This document shows, in pieces, positions 27,571 to 36,464 of a DNA stretch of 64,000 nt. The notes under the pieces are model-generated. The model saw nothing but the letters and a program-made list of their open reading frames with translations, was not told the origin of the DNA and searched no databases. The DNA is from Pseudomonas sp. gcc21 (GTDB lineage Bacteria; Pseudomonadota; Gammaproteobacteria; Pseudomonadales; Pseudomonadaceae), in the NCBI RefSeq assembly GCF_012844345.1, contig NZ_CP051625.1, positions 3,038,001 through 3,102,000 on the forward strand, written 5' to 3'. Positions within the stretch are counted from its first letter, which is position 1. The number at the start of each line of letters is the position of its first letter. The position numbers and the translations under genes are program-made.

Positions 27571-30500
27571 TGAGTACGTCAACGGTTACGGGTTTCTTTC
27601 CGGAGTCTCAGGTGATTTCCAGCTTACCTGAGATCAGTCTGACGCGTTTGCAGTCAGCCATTCATGGTAACGGGAGCCTTGCGGAACGGCATAACGCATT
27701 CACTGACTATTGCCTTGCGCTGCTTTTTTGCTGCACAGGACATCGTGCAGTTAAAGACCCCTTCAGCGAGCTAAAACACTTTGATTTTGACCGAGGGTTA
27801 CTACTTATTTGCGATAAGGTCAGCGATGAGTCGCGGGCTTGGCGGCTGGTTTCCCTACCAGATACGGCGGTAGAACAAGTAAGTGTTTATCGTAATTATT
27901 TGCGCCTGTTGGCATCTCAACTTGAGGGGGGCTCGCCTCTTGGTGAATTGCCGGCGCTGATCTGGGATGTATCTCAGGGCAACGCGCGGATACCGTTCTT
28001 TTTCTATCTGCAGGAAAGTTGTGACGGTTGGGAGGCGGTCACGCCGGCAACTCTCTCAAAGCGCTGGCAAGACCGCTGGACATTGCCGGTGAATTTTCTT
28101 CGCCATGTGATGGCAGACACGCTGTTGCATCTTACTCGTCGGGCTGACTGGGTCAGCATCCAGCTAGGGCATGCCGACGGAGTCGATCATCCATTTGGAG
28201 CGACATCGACAAAACCAGCGTTAAATACCTTGGGCCAGATCCGTCCTTACTTGGAAGAGGGGTTAAAGAAAATTGGATGGACAGTGGCCCGATCACCGTT
28301 GCATGGCTCTCGAGTCAGACACCGGCCTGTAAAGCGGTCACGGCTTAATACCTCTTCAGAAGCGTTGTTTGGCTACCAGCGACGTGAAGCTGTGCGTAAG
28401 GGAAAACGTTCAATCGCTGCAACATTCTTCAGAGAGCTGTGGAGTGAGCAGTTTCCCACAGGTGCTGCTGTGAACCGGACAGCGGTCCAGCGCATAGTTG
28501 AACAGATTATTATTCAGGCACCAACTAGAGGACACTCGGTAAATTGGTGTCTCAGGCTTCTCTACAGTCACCTGCGTTCCCGTCCAGGTGGGCTAGCAAT
28601 ACTCCGCCAAATTGCGCGATATCGTCAGATAGAAATTGAGCCCTCGCCATTTCATGCCGGTTCACTCATCGACTATCAGGCAGGTCAGGGAATTAGAGCC
28701 GCATATTTGGGCTACCTAGAGCAACAGGGGAAGAATCAGGCCTCATTCGATGTGCATGTTCGGCTTGCGGAGATTGTGGTCAGCGCGGCTATGTTTAGTG
28801 GAATCGCTAATGCGGACAGGCTGAAAGTCCTGGGGAGCGCTCTGCTGGCGCAAACCTACCTTCTTAAGCGCTCCGTGTTTGTCGATGTGCCCTTAGGTCA
28901 TGGAGCAGTCTTCAGGTGGTTTCCTGATCCGGTATCGCAAAAACTCATCTATGGTTTGTTCCGAGCCGAAACCGCAGGCCAGAAGATACAAGAAACCAAG
29001 ACGAGAAAAGCTTTGAACTCGCTGGTTTGCGAGCTTGCGGGTTCAGCTGGCGGGTGTCCTTATGATCGTTTGGTCCGTGTCTCGAGAGCGGTCTCGGGAA
29101 TAGAAATGCCGGGCTACATTTCGTCTTGTCTCAGTGGTGTTATACCGGCCGTATCGCTTCCGTTGCCTCAATGGGTGCGAGTGGTAACGGGTAAATCGTT
29201 AACGTCTGGCGACGAACCAGCCGCAAATCAGCCAGCCAAGTCCGATAACTGGACACCCGTTATAAAAAATTCGAAACGGCAACACACTGCCGGGGAGGGA
29301 CGGGCTTTTTTACGGGAGTTTCGTCGCCTGATTTCTGCTGCCCGGAACACTAAGCGTACTGGTAACCAGCTAGCGCGTACCCGTAGCAAGCGTGAGCTCG
29401 TGAAGACGTTGCAGCTAGCCTGCGAAAGTTCAGGCTGGTCCGCCCTTCAGATGATGCTCGCAGGCTGGACGGTCCATCTATGTCGGCATGGAACGCGGAG
29501 CAAAAAAGGTCTGGCCTATTCCACAGTGGAAAAATACTCCGTGCTCGTCGCATCAAGGCTGATTCCTGTGAGTGCAGATCTTGATGTCTATGCCCTGGAT
29601 GAGGTGGCGTACGAAGAGCTATATCTGCGTGCTGTTGAACGTGAAGAGCCCAAGCGCCGATTTGAATTAGCCTGCCGATTACGCGAAATGCATGCTTTCT
29701 TTCAAGAAGTTTATTTGATGGAAGATCTGGACTGGTCCGCCATTATGGGAGCCGCTGGTGGCCGTGCCCAGACCCGTTTTGCGGAAGCAAATATCATCAC
29801 CTCTGCGGAATATCGGCGTGCATTGACTGCGTTAGTCGACGACGCGTCTCTGGGGGAGCGTCGCCGATGGCAGTATGCTGGGCTTTTACTTCTTGGGTTT
29901 CGGTTCAACCTGCGTTTTGGAGAGGCGCTACGATTGCGTTTTACCGACGTGCAGCGCGACGGGGAACAGGTTTATGTTTGGGTGCACAACTCTGTTTTCG
30001 CTGAGACAAAATCACATGCGGGTGTTCGGGTTGTACCTCTGATAGAACGACTGGATGCGCTGGAAACACGCGTTTTGGACCGGTTATTGGCTGCAGGCGA
30101 ATCCGACTTTGATGATAATCCCGCTGCTATGCTGATGGCTGAGCATTCTGGGGCAGCGGAGCTGATTGATCGAGCGGAGGCTGGGCGTGTTCTAAACGGT
30201 TTGCTCCGCCGAGTGACGGGTGATAGCAGTAGCCGCTTTCATCATCTGCGCCATGGTTGGGCGACACGAGCGGTGGCGTCTCACATCGGCTTGGTAACCC
30301 CCGGTTTTTGTGAGCAGCTATCCGAAGCTGTCTGGCCAGAATTTTATGGTAGTGACGCGGGGTTTCCGCTGCGCAGTATTGCCGTGGCTGCTGGTCATGC
30401 CAATGAGAGCACTACGCTGGGTAGTTACACACACTGCGCTGATCAATTGGTGTCAGATTATTTACCCGAGCCCCAGCTCTCGGATCACACGGTGGCTTAT

Positions 30501-31346
30501 GCAGAGCAGATAGCCTACGCCACAGTCCGGACACGGCGCCGAGGCTCGGGTAGGGCATCTGAGGGACGCCTGCCTGCGATACCGAAGCCTGCGGTTGCTA
30601 CTGGGACGCCCCAGGTTGCCACCCTCTCAGGCCTCTTATGTGAGTCGCTGAAGGCTGGGCCTCTTAGTCTAACGGATGTTGACATGCTGCTGCGCAGACT
30701 CCGGAATAGCGGGCAGCCCGTAGATGTAGTAGCGAGAACGTTGGGCCTGAACATACCAGCGTCTAGGTGCGCGGTAGACCGCGCGTTGAGCTTGGAGGTT
30801 CGAACCGGATATGACGGCTATCGGCTGGCAACGCGTTCTGACGATTTTTTAGCTTGGGCCGTTAGCGACAGAAAAGCTCGGCAATTCAAGCGTGAGGATA
30901 ACAATGTAATCGAGCGCCTTAGAGTACTTGATCGCCAGATAAGAATGTCTTCGCTACCAGAGTTGGATGAATTATTGTCTGGATTGCGCGCATTGGAGGA
31001 GACAATTGATGCCAAGAGTGGTGACTACTATGTGGTCCGGGTAGAGCAGTTGAGCTCAATAGCAAAGCTCGCAGCACTACTTGATGCCCGCGTCAGCGCG
31101 GCAGTATCAGCCGTGATAGACACCTGTGAGCTGCGAGAATTGTTGCAGGTCAATGGTGTGGAATGGCGTCATTGGAACACTAGGCGGGCCGGACTAAGGC
31201 TCAGCCTGACCCCTACCAGCGGGCCGAAGCGTACGTTGCAGCGCCTGCTACTGATAATTGCGTTGGCGATTCCCGATAAGTATCAAACAGCTGCTGTTGT
31301 GGATCTCAAGTCTGATGACAGTGCTGCTAGCTCTGCCGTTTCCTGA
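27570..31346 (+). CDS. giant tyrosine recombinase with two catalytic-like domains
   Basis: A 1258-residue protein. The second domain (about 640-970) has a full tyrosine-recombinase set: R782 in NLRFGEALRLRF, H891/R894 in FHHLRHGWAT, H943 in AAGHANESTTL, and Y953 in GSYTH. The first domain (about 40-215) looks like a decayed copy: TGHRAV (R59), FLRHVMADTLLHL (R178), IQLGHADG, but no Tyr. The C-terminal 270 residues are helical and Arg/Leu-rich with no known motif. Ordinary integrases have 300-450 residues, so this is about three times normal size. It is translationally coupled to the 511-residue gene, suggesting a complex. Probably recombines its own element; a defence role cannot be excluded. 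Confidence 0.7.
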   Translation: MSTSTVTGFFPESQVISSLPEISLTRLQSAIHGNGSLAERHNAFTDYCLALLFCCTGHRAVKDPFSELKHFDFDRGLLLICDKVSDESRAWRLVSLPDTAVEQVSVYRNYLRLLASQLEGGSPLGELPALIWDVSQGNARIPFFFYLQESCDGWEAVTPATLSKRWQDRWTLPVNFLRHVMADTLLHLTRRADWVSIQLGHADGVDHPFGATSTKPALNTLGQIRPYLEEGLKKIGWTVARSPLHGSRVRHRPVKRSRLNTSSEALFGYQRREAVRKGKRSIAATFFRELWSEQFPTGAAVNRTAVQRIVEQIIIQAPTRGHSVNWCLRLLYSHLRSRPGGLAILRQIARYRQIEIEPSPFHAGSLIDYQAGQGIRAAYLGYLEQQGKNQASFDVHVRLAEIVVSAAMFSGIANADRLKVLGSALLAQTYLLKRSVFVDVPLGHGAVFRWFPDPVSQKLIYGLFRAETAGQKIQETKTRKALNSLVCELAGSAGGCPYDRLVRVSRAVSGIEMPGYISSCLSGVIPAVSLPLPQWVRVVTGKSLTSGDEPAANQPAKSDNWTPVIKNSKRQHTAGEGRAFLREFRRLISAARNTKRTGNQLARTRSKRELVKTLQLACESSGWSALQMMLAGWTVHLCRHGTRSKKGLAYSTVEKYSVLVASRLIPVSADLDVYALDEVAYEELYLRAVEREEPKRRFELACRLREMHAFFQEVYLMEDLDWSAIMGAAGGRAQTRFAEANIITSAEYRRALTALVDDASLGERRRWQYAGLLLLGFRFNLRFGEALRLRFTDVQRDGEQVYVWVHNSVFAETKSHAGVRVVPLIERLDALETRVLDRLLAAGESDFDDNPAAMLMAEHSGAAELIDRAEAGRVLNGLLRRVTGDSSSRFHHLRHGWATRAVASHIGLVTPGFCEQLSEAVWPEFYGSDAGFPLRSIAVAAGHANESTTLGSYTHCADQLVSDYLPEPQLSDHTVAYAEQIAYATVRTRRRGSGRASEGRLPAIPKPAVATGTPQVATLSGLLCESLKAGPLSLTDVDMLLRRLRNSGQPVDVVARTLGLNIPASRCAVDRALSLEVRTGYDGYRLATRSDDFLAWAVSDRKARQFKREDNNVIERLRVLDRQIRMSSLPELDELLSGLRALEETIDAKSGDYYVVRVEQLSSIAKLAALLDARVSAAVSAVIDTCELRELLQVNGVEWRHWNTRRAGLRLSLTPTSGPKRTLQRLLLIIALAIPDKYQTAAVVDLKSDDSAASSAVS

Positions 31347-31417
31347 GAACGTTAGTGCATAGTTGATAACAGCTTGATCTTGAGGTGCTGGAATTGCAAC
31401 TGTATGCACAGTGATGG

Positions 31418-32233
31418 CTAGTCAACCAGCGAGCGTTGGACAGGAATGTCTATTGTTCGGATTATCTCTTGCAGCGTTCCGCCCCGCATTTTGCGTGCCC
31501 CGTTCTCTAGCTGGTATGAAGGAGTCACACGCAGCTCGACAGATTTGCGGTATAACTGAGCCTCAAGCAATCGTTCCCTGAAATGTTCACTCAGCGGAAT
31601 GTGCAGCTGGCTGCACTGACCGTCAGGCCCGCGGAGCAGCATGGTCCTGGTCTTATCATTTACCGCTAATACCTCTCCGCTTAGCACTAGGTCCTGGCTG
31701 TCCTCAAGGATCTCACTAGATCCGCGCTTCGGGACGAAGCTGAAGCTGGTAGCGTCGTCCGCCCCAGCCCTTAATTCACACGGTGGCAAGTGGGTTCTCA
31801 AAAGGGTTGCTAGTTCAGCTATCTTTTCTGGAGCTCGGAAGATAGATTCGGAGCTCTGTGCTGGATCGCCTGAGCTGATTGAGATTAGCTCCGCAGGGGC
31901 AGGAGACGCTTCGAGTTCTCTTAGGACCTGAAGCGCGGCGTTAATCTGTTGCAGGATCTCGTTAGCACTGCTTGATCCCAAGGGCAATTCGGGATGTTCG
32001 AAGATTGCAAAAAGGGCGATTTCTACCCGTTTTCCATCGGTTCGCTCCAGAGCCTCTAGGCGAACCTGGTTGCCTACTTTGTGTTGAAGCTTCGCCGCTA
32101 CAGTCTCAAAACTTTTTAAATAACTGCGCTTTTCCGCATTAGACACCGGCCAAGTGATGTGCGAATCCTGCTTTTCAGTCTTAGCGATAAAACCATAGAA
32201 AAGTTCGACCCTATTAATACTATTAGTTTTCAT
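31418..32233 (-). CDS. unknown protein (271 aa) convergent with the giant recombinase
   Basis: A soluble 271-residue protein. Residues 1-90 have a mixed alpha/beta composition, 95-165 are an Ala/Leu helix region (IFRAPEKIAELATLLRTHL), and 170-260 are beta-rich (LVLSGEVLAVNDKTRTMLL, then SVELRVTPSYQ), possibly an OB- or barrel-like fold. ATG 32233 has AAGGAC upstream. It ends 72 bp from the recombinase stop, and its AT-rich upstream region differs from its neighbours. No catalytic motif recognised; function unknown. Frequent pairing with the recombinase genes would be worth testing. Confidence 0.55.
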   Translation of the reverse strand: MKTNSINRVELFYGFIAKTEKQDSHITWPVSNAEKRSYLKSFETVAAKLQHKVGNQVRLEALERTDGKRVEIALFAIFEHPELPLGSSSANEILQQINAALQVLRELEASPAPAELISISSGDPAQSSESIFRAPEKIAELATLLRTHLPPCELRAGADDATSFSFVPKRGSSEILEDSQDLVLSGEVLAVNDKTRTMLLRGPDGQCSQLHIPLSEHFRERLLEAQLYRKSVELRVTPSYQLENGARKMRGGTLQEIIRTIDIPVQRSLVD

Positions 32234-32767
32234 CGGAAGTCCTTGTCATGAAGCCAGTTGATAACTTATTCCTCTGTTTGGAAATGTTCAAATGTTTGTT
32301 TTGTATCATTAAATCGAATGTTTATTGATTGTTTGTGTTTCGCGTTTTTATAACGTTATGAATTTTAAGCCGTTTTGTATTGCGCTGTTGCGAGATTTTT
32401 TTGTTTGCTATCGTATAATGATATTCGATGATATGTCTTTCGAGTGTTTTTATAGGGTTTTGTTTATTTCGGAATCCAAAATAGGGAAATATCGCCTCAC
32501 TGAGGATTTCCAGTCAGGGGGAGTGTTAAGTATCAAGAAGGGAAGGTGGTGCTGGTTCTTTACTCAGACGCCGGTGTTGTAGGCAAATTTTCTGAACAAT
32601 AGCGAGACGCGCTGTTGCTGTTCGCCATGAAGTATGTGCGTACCTTGCCGGCTACCACTGGCGTTCAGTACTAGCGAGACAACAGCGCACTCTGATTCGC
32701 TGTATCAATGACGCTGCGCTGGCTTGGGCGTCGTCTACTATGAAAAATGGATGGGGGTTAGGATCGA
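32234..32767. other. AT-rich intergenic region
   Basis: About 530 bp, clearly AT-rich from 32270 to 32480 against a GC-rich background. An 85-codon plus-strand frame (32325-32582) is Phe- and Cys-rich without a ribosome site and does not look coding. The left part must hold the promoter of the 271-residue gene (minus strand). The composition would suit a replication or recombination region, together with the repeat at 32768, but this is inference. Confidence 0.35.
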
Positions 32768-32820
32768 ATGTATAGCGATGTATAGCGGATTTTGCTATAC
32801 ATCGCTATACATCGCTATAC
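32768..32820. repeat. 10-bp-periodic inverted repeat (TATAGCGATG units)
   Basis: A 19-bp arm ATGTATAGCGATGTATAGC (32768-32786) and its perfect complement (32794-32812) are separated by 7 bp, and a fifth GCTATAC follows at 32814-32820. The basic GTATAGC unit recurs every 10 bp, one helical turn. More TATAGC-like copies continue into 32832-32838. It is downstream of the minus-strand gene at 32825. It may be an iteron array, operator or cruciform; no T run suggests a terminator. Confidence 0.7.
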
Positions 32821-32824
32821 TTTA

Positions 32825-32989
32825 CTATATTTGGCTATAAACCGGCGGCGAGATGTCGTCTGTTAAAAGATCGTAAAGGGGGCAGTGTTGGGTCTGGCTC
32901 GCCAAGAAAGGGCGGTAGCGCATCACCTGACCGGTTATCGTTTCAAAATCCGCTAGCAGCGACCCCGCCAAACCATTACGAATCTCCAT
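32825..32989 (-). CDS. small unknown protein (54 aa)
   Basis: ATG 32989 has a good ribosome site (GGGAGTGAGG, about 4 nt away) and runs 54 codons to TAG. The product begins MEIRNGLAGSLLADFETITG, then QVMRYRPFLASQTQ and ends DDISPPVYSQI. It has no signal or membrane segment. It overlaps the end of the 20-codon frame upstream. Not a family I recognise. The stop codon lies at the edge of the TATAGC repeat array. Confidence 0.4.
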   Translation of the reverse strand: MEIRNGLAGSLLADFETITGQVMRYRPFLASQTQHCPLYDLLTDDISPPVYSQI

Positions 32990-33038
32990 GAAACCTCACT
33001 CCCTGGCTAACGGCGTTTTTGGCGGCCATGTCTGTCAT
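32976..33038 (-). CDS. possible 20-codon leader peptide
   Basis: ATG 33038 follows AAGGAG by 7 nt, an excellent ribosome site, and reads MTDMAAKNAVSQGVRFHGDS before TAA at 32976, overlapping the start of the next small gene by 14 bp. It may be a leader that couples translation to the 54-residue frame, or the start of a gene now frameshifted into it. Confidence 0.3.
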   Translation of the reverse strand: MTDMAAKNAVSQGVRFHGDS

Positions 33039-33146
33039 AGGGTTCTCCTTAACTCGTCGCGTCCCGATCGGTAGAGTGGCGAGCTAATCGTTGCCGCCAT
33101 CCGCGTCACTAAGAAGATCGTGGGGCATACCGACATGTCTCTCGCC

Positions 33147-33545
33147 TTAACAGATGCTCATGATGGTCTGTAGTGAGGTGGTTTTGCGCTTTCCTTCTCC
33201 GACCAGTATGTAAACAGTGTTAGTTGTCTCGAAGATGCAGGGCGGGGTGAACCTTAGCAGCGGCGTGGTTCTTACCCAGTTGCCTGGCGCGAAGCGATGA
33301 GTGCTATCGAACATGACATCGTGGGCATACACCATGACTGGTTTGAGATCCTGCTGTTGAAGATCGTCGGCAATTTTCTCGGCCACATTCAGCTCAGCCC
33401 AGATCCAATCGCGGACAATCCGGAACGGCTTGTAGTCGGTGTGGGCCCTAACCAGCATTTTGGCTTCTTCCAGCGTCAGATTGCCCCCTTGCATGGGCTC
33501 GCCCTCGCCGTACAGCAGATCAGTCAGTTCGTTCAGCTCGTTCAT
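33147..33545 (-). CDS. DUF6957-like protein
   Basis: A 132-residue soluble protein starting MNELNELTDLLYGEGEPMQG, with ALVRAH-type helix (EEAKMLVRAHTDYKPFRIV), a strand-rich centre (PVMVYAHDVMFDSTHRF), then GNWVRTTPLLRF and TNTVYILVGEGKR. This matches what I remember of the DUF6957 family found on pseudomonad islands. ATG at 33545 has AAGGAAA about 6 nt upstream; the longer frame to 33587 is less likely. Function unknown. Confidence 0.6.
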   Translation of the reverse strand: MNELNELTDLLYGEGEPMQGGNLTLEEAKMLVRAHTDYKPFRIVRDWIWAELNVAEKIADDLQQQDLKPVMVYAHDVMFDSTHRFAPGNWVRTTPLLRFTPPCIFETTNTVYILVGEGKRKTTSLQTIMSIC

Positions 33546-33731
33546 ATTGGTTTCCTTTTGAGTTCTTAGCGACCAGCGGAGGCTCAAAGGCCTACCTATG
33601 CTGTACGTATATCCAGTATATGTACTGGCTAGCCGGGTTGTCTGTCAATGCTGGGCCGAAGCCCTGGCCAGTACGTGTGGGCATAAAGAGTGGCTCAGGG
33701 CTTGCTTAGTAAGCCCTGAGCATCGACGGGT

Positions 33732-34661
33732 TCATGGAGGTCCGGGCAACCAGTAGGTGCAGCCGGGGCCCGCACCTTCGAAGCGGGCGAAAGAGTGCCA
33801 GTCCGGTTTTCCACCGAAAGCCTGCTGCCGATTGTTGGCCGATGCGCTCATGACATCGGCTTGTTTTATCGTAAGGGCGATCGGCATCATGGGCCGTTGC
33901 TGGCGAGGACGTATCATCCAGTCAAACAGATAGCGTAGCGCATTCGCACCATCGGCCCAGACGCGGTCCAGGCGAGTTAAGGCTGGGACGATTAGCTCCA
34001 TCCCAAGCAGCTCATGGCTGATTAGGTAGCCTGTTTCAGTGCGACGCCCGTCCGCAGAAAAGCAGCACACCTTACCTAGGTCATGCAGCAAGCCAGCGAC
34101 AGCCGCTAGCCAGCGTTCATGCTCGGCAAAACTACTGCTAACCGCATACACCGATCGCGCCACTTCCAGGCTGTGCTGAGCTAGTCCTCCGGTATGACTG
34201 TGGTGATGATCGCGGCTAGCAGGAAGACTGAAAAATTTGCAGCCAATAGAGGGTTGCCCCAGTACCTGATATACAAAGGCCTTAAGCGAAGGATAGGGAC
34301 AGGGTTGAAGCCATTGCTCCAAAGCCATCACGTTTTCCACCGAGCCGACGAGGCTGGCCGGCAAATGGGCTAGCGATTGAAAGCCGTCCGCAGTGATTAT
34401 TTGGCCGTCGGAACCGAACAGGTAATCGCCGTGGCGGTTCACCAGAATGGAGACAGCAATCAGGTCGCCAACAGGCCATTTTCCAGGATGATCCTGAAGT
34501 TCCAGCAGCACTTCATGGCGGCCGTCCAGGTTCTCGATGCTGAGAAAGATTGCCGAGCCAAGCGGCGATACCTGATACGCCTGCTGAGGCATCAGGCAGC
34601 CAGTCAGCCTGAAGAGCTCAGGCGTTTTGCTCTGCTTTACAGCGGGCATTGGGTGAATCAT
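33732..34661 (-). CDS. HD-domain TraI_2-like protein
   Basis: A 309-residue protein of the TraI_2/HD group found at the integrase end of integrative elements. HD motifs: SRDHHHSHTGGLAQHSLEVA near 160-180 and LLHDLGKVC with H193/D194. The N-terminal 110 residues are beta-rich, with an OB-like look (EVLLELQDHPGKW...VSILVNRHGDYLFG). Full conjugative relaxases of MOBH type are longer, so this is a stand-alone HD hydrolase-like version. Start ATG 34661 overlaps the upstream TGA (ATGA). It is third in a minus-strand set: excisionase, integrase, 82-residue protein, this gene. Confidence 0.7.
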   Translation of the reverse strand: MIHPMPAVKQSKTPELFRLTGCLMPQQAYQVSPLGSAIFLSIENLDGRHEVLLELQDHPGKWPVGDLIAVSILVNRHGDYLFGSDGQIITADGFQSLAHLPASLVGSVENVMALEQWLQPCPYPSLKAFVYQVLGQPSIGCKFFSLPASRDHHHSHTGGLAQHSLEVARSVYAVSSSFAEHERWLAAVAGLLHDLGKVCCFSADGRRTETGYLISHELLGMELIVPALTRLDRVWADGANALRYLFDWMIRPRQQRPMMPIALTIKQADVMSASANNRQQAFGGKPDWHSFARFEGAGPGCTYWLPGPP

Positions 34662-34906
34662 GAGGCGGCCCCCCATTGATTGAGCGTGCGCTCCAGCAGC
34701 TCCAGGAGATGTGGCAATACAGCGTGGCCGCACTCTTCTTCGAATTGCGGCAGGGTTTCTCTTACCCAGGTTTCCAGTGCCGCCAGATTGCTCGATTCAG
34801 TTCCCCGACCAATTAGAAATACGAGTGCATCGCCCTCGGGGATTTGCAGGGCTGCCTGCATCGCACTGGCCAGTCGGCGGCAGGTGTTGCGCGAGAACTC
34901 ATGCAT
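34658..34906 (-). CDS. small protein (82 aa) between integrase and HD protein
   Basis: An 82-residue helical protein, MHEFSRNTCRRLASAMQAAL to LLELLERTLNQWGAAS. It overlaps the integrase stop by 8 bp (ATGCATGA) and the next gene by ATGA, so it is translationally coupled on both sides and very probably real. Small genes in this place are common in integrase-TraI_2 modules, but I know of no function. Confidence 0.65.
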   Translation of the reverse strand: MHEFSRNTCRRLASAMQAALQIPEGDALVFLIGRGTESSNLAALETWVRETLPQFEEECGHAVLPHLLELLERTLNQWGAAS

Positions 34907-36101
34907 GGCTGTGCTCCTCGTCTGATGGCAGGGGAGTGTTCAGTGTCTGAATCAGCAGGCGTTCCATTGCTGACCCATCGCGCCTGGTCAGGTTAGGGAC
35001 GTAGCGGGAATAGACCCGAAAAAGCATTTCAGTGGTGGTGTGGCCCATTTGTCTGGCAATCCATTCCGGAGCCTCACCGGCGGCCAACCACAGCGTGGCC
35101 GCTGTATGCCGCGTCTGATAGGGCCTGCGTTTGCGTAGCCCCAGATGCCGGAGCAGTGGATACCAAATTCGCTGGGTGACGTTGCGGTGCACGAGCGGTG
35201 TGCCGTTGCGACTGCAGAAAACATACTCACAATCGCCGGTGGCCTGCTTCTGCGCCTGCAAAGCTTCAAATACTGGTCCGGACATATCGATGCTACGGAA
35301 CGAGCCATCGTTTTTGGTGTAGACCAGCTCCTCCTTCACAAGCGACTGGCGAACCAGGATCTGCCGTCGCTCAAAATCCACGTATTGCCACTGCAGTCCG
35401 TCGATCTCGCCGGTACGCATTCCGGTGAAAAACCGCACGGTGTAATAGTTGCGGTAGTCCTCGCGTACCGTTTGAAGGATCAGGCGCACCTCTTCCACTG
35501 TAAACGGTTCTACATCGGTTCTTGGCACCTTGAGAGACTTGATGCCCTGATAGGGTGAGGTAAACTCATGACGGTCGGCTGCTTCGTTAAGGATCATGCG
35601 CAAAGGCGTCATGATGTGGTTGATTCGCTCTGCTGACAGAGGTTTGCCTTTACCGTTTCTGACTTTGGCGAGCTGGGAACGGAACGACAAAATATCTGCC
35701 TTGGTGATGGAGCCGACCTCCTTTTCACCAAACTCTGGTTTCAAATAGGCGCGCAGGGTGGCTGCCACCGTGTCGATGTGCGAACGTCGCCACTGAGTCT
35801 GCATTTCCCCAAACCAGGTATCGGCGAAATCGTTGAATAGCGGCGTTGCGGGTTGTTTTACAACTGTCTTGAGCGCATCGACCTCGCTGAACTTGCGAGC
35901 ATTGTTACTCCCGGGGAAGTAGCGCGCGTACTCAAACGAGCCAAGGGTGATTTCGGCCTCAATCTTTTTCAGGATTGTCTCAAGCTTGCGGCGGTTGGCA
36001 GGAGTGTCATCTAGCGCTGTTTGCTCTCGACAACGTTTGCTCCTATATCGGAAGTCGAAGAACAATTTCCCGGTCTCCGGCCGGGCTACGATCCTACCCA
36101 T
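34899..36101 (-). CDS. tyrosine site-specific integrase (DUF3596 arm-binding type)
   Basis: A 400-residue phage/island integrase. An N-terminal arm-binding part (GRIVARPETGKLFFDFRYRSKRC, DUF3596-like) is followed by a SAM-like core-binding domain and a catalytic domain with FFTGMRTGEIDGLQW, YQTRHTAATLWLAAG, QMGHTTTEMLFRVYSRYV. All catalytic positions (R, HxxR replaced by TRH, GH, Y) are in place. ATG at 36101 is chosen since the domain starts there; the frame to 36167 overlaps the excisionase-like gene. It is probably the integrase that moves all or part of the block at the tRNA-Arg, but it lies 13 kb from tRNA copy 2, so later insertions or accretion are implied. Confidence 0.88.
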   Translation of the reverse strand: MGRIVARPETGKLFFDFRYRSKRCREQTALDDTPANRRKLETILKKIEAEITLGSFEYARYFPGSNNARKFSEVDALKTVVKQPATPLFNDFADTWFGEMQTQWRRSHIDTVAATLRAYLKPEFGEKEVGSITKADILSFRSQLAKVRNGKGKPLSAERINHIMTPLRMILNEAADRHEFTSPYQGIKSLKVPRTDVEPFTVEEVRLILQTVREDYRNYYTVRFFTGMRTGEIDGLQWQYVDFERRQILVRQSLVKEELVYTKNDGSFRSIDMSGPVFEALQAQKQATGDCEYVFCSRNGTPLVHRNVTQRIWYPLLRHLGLRKRRPYQTRHTAATLWLAAGEAPEWIARQMGHTTTEMLFRVYSRYVPNLTRRDGSAMERLLIQTLNTPLPSDEEHSHA

Positions 36102-36330
36102 TGCACACCCCTCCGCGTGCCATCGGCACTTTGAGGTTGTTTTCATCCGAATACCCGCCCATGTCACGTTCTATGGCGTCCCAGATGTACAAAATCTTGC
36201 GTCCCCCAAAGGGCCGGATGTAGTGAGTGCCTTCAAGCAGGACGCTGTCCTTGAGTCGTTCGCGGATAGTTCGCGAATCGTATTTGATGCGTGCAGCCAA
36301 CTCGTCAGTAGTAAGGTATAGAGTATTCAT
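36094..36330 (-). CDS. AlpA/excisionase-like DNA-binding protein
   Basis: A 78-residue protein with an N-terminal winged-helix of the MerR/AlpA kind: YLTTDELAARIKYDSRTIRERL, then LLEGTHYIRPFGGRKILYIWDAI. It overlaps the integrase start by 8 bp, so the two are coupled, as expected for a recombination directionality factor. It is divergent from the Xre gene at 36465, with about 130 bp of AT-rich DNA between that should hold both promoters. Confidence 0.75.
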   Translation of the reverse strand: MNTLYLTTDELAARIKYDSRTIRERLKDSVLLEGTHYIRPFGGRKILYIWDAIERDMGGYSDENNLKVPMARGGVCNG

Positions 36331-36464
36331 AAATTGTCCCTCGGTTTCATATGTAGCAATTTGGCTACATTCGTATATGTATAGCTTCGACTAAAGGTCT
36401 ATGCAAGCTTTTTTTGCAGCGGATTGCTAACATTTGCAAGACACAGGTAACGGATGTAGCCCAT

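Noticed and set aside
32325..32582. 85-codon plus-strand gene in the AT-rich tract
   Set aside because: Phe/Cys-rich composition typical of random AT-rich sequence, no ribosome site, no recognisable domain.
32768..32838. CRISPR-like array
   Set aside because: The repeated units are 10 bp apart with no unique spacers of 25-40 bp and no cas genes nearby; it is a periodic inverted repeat.
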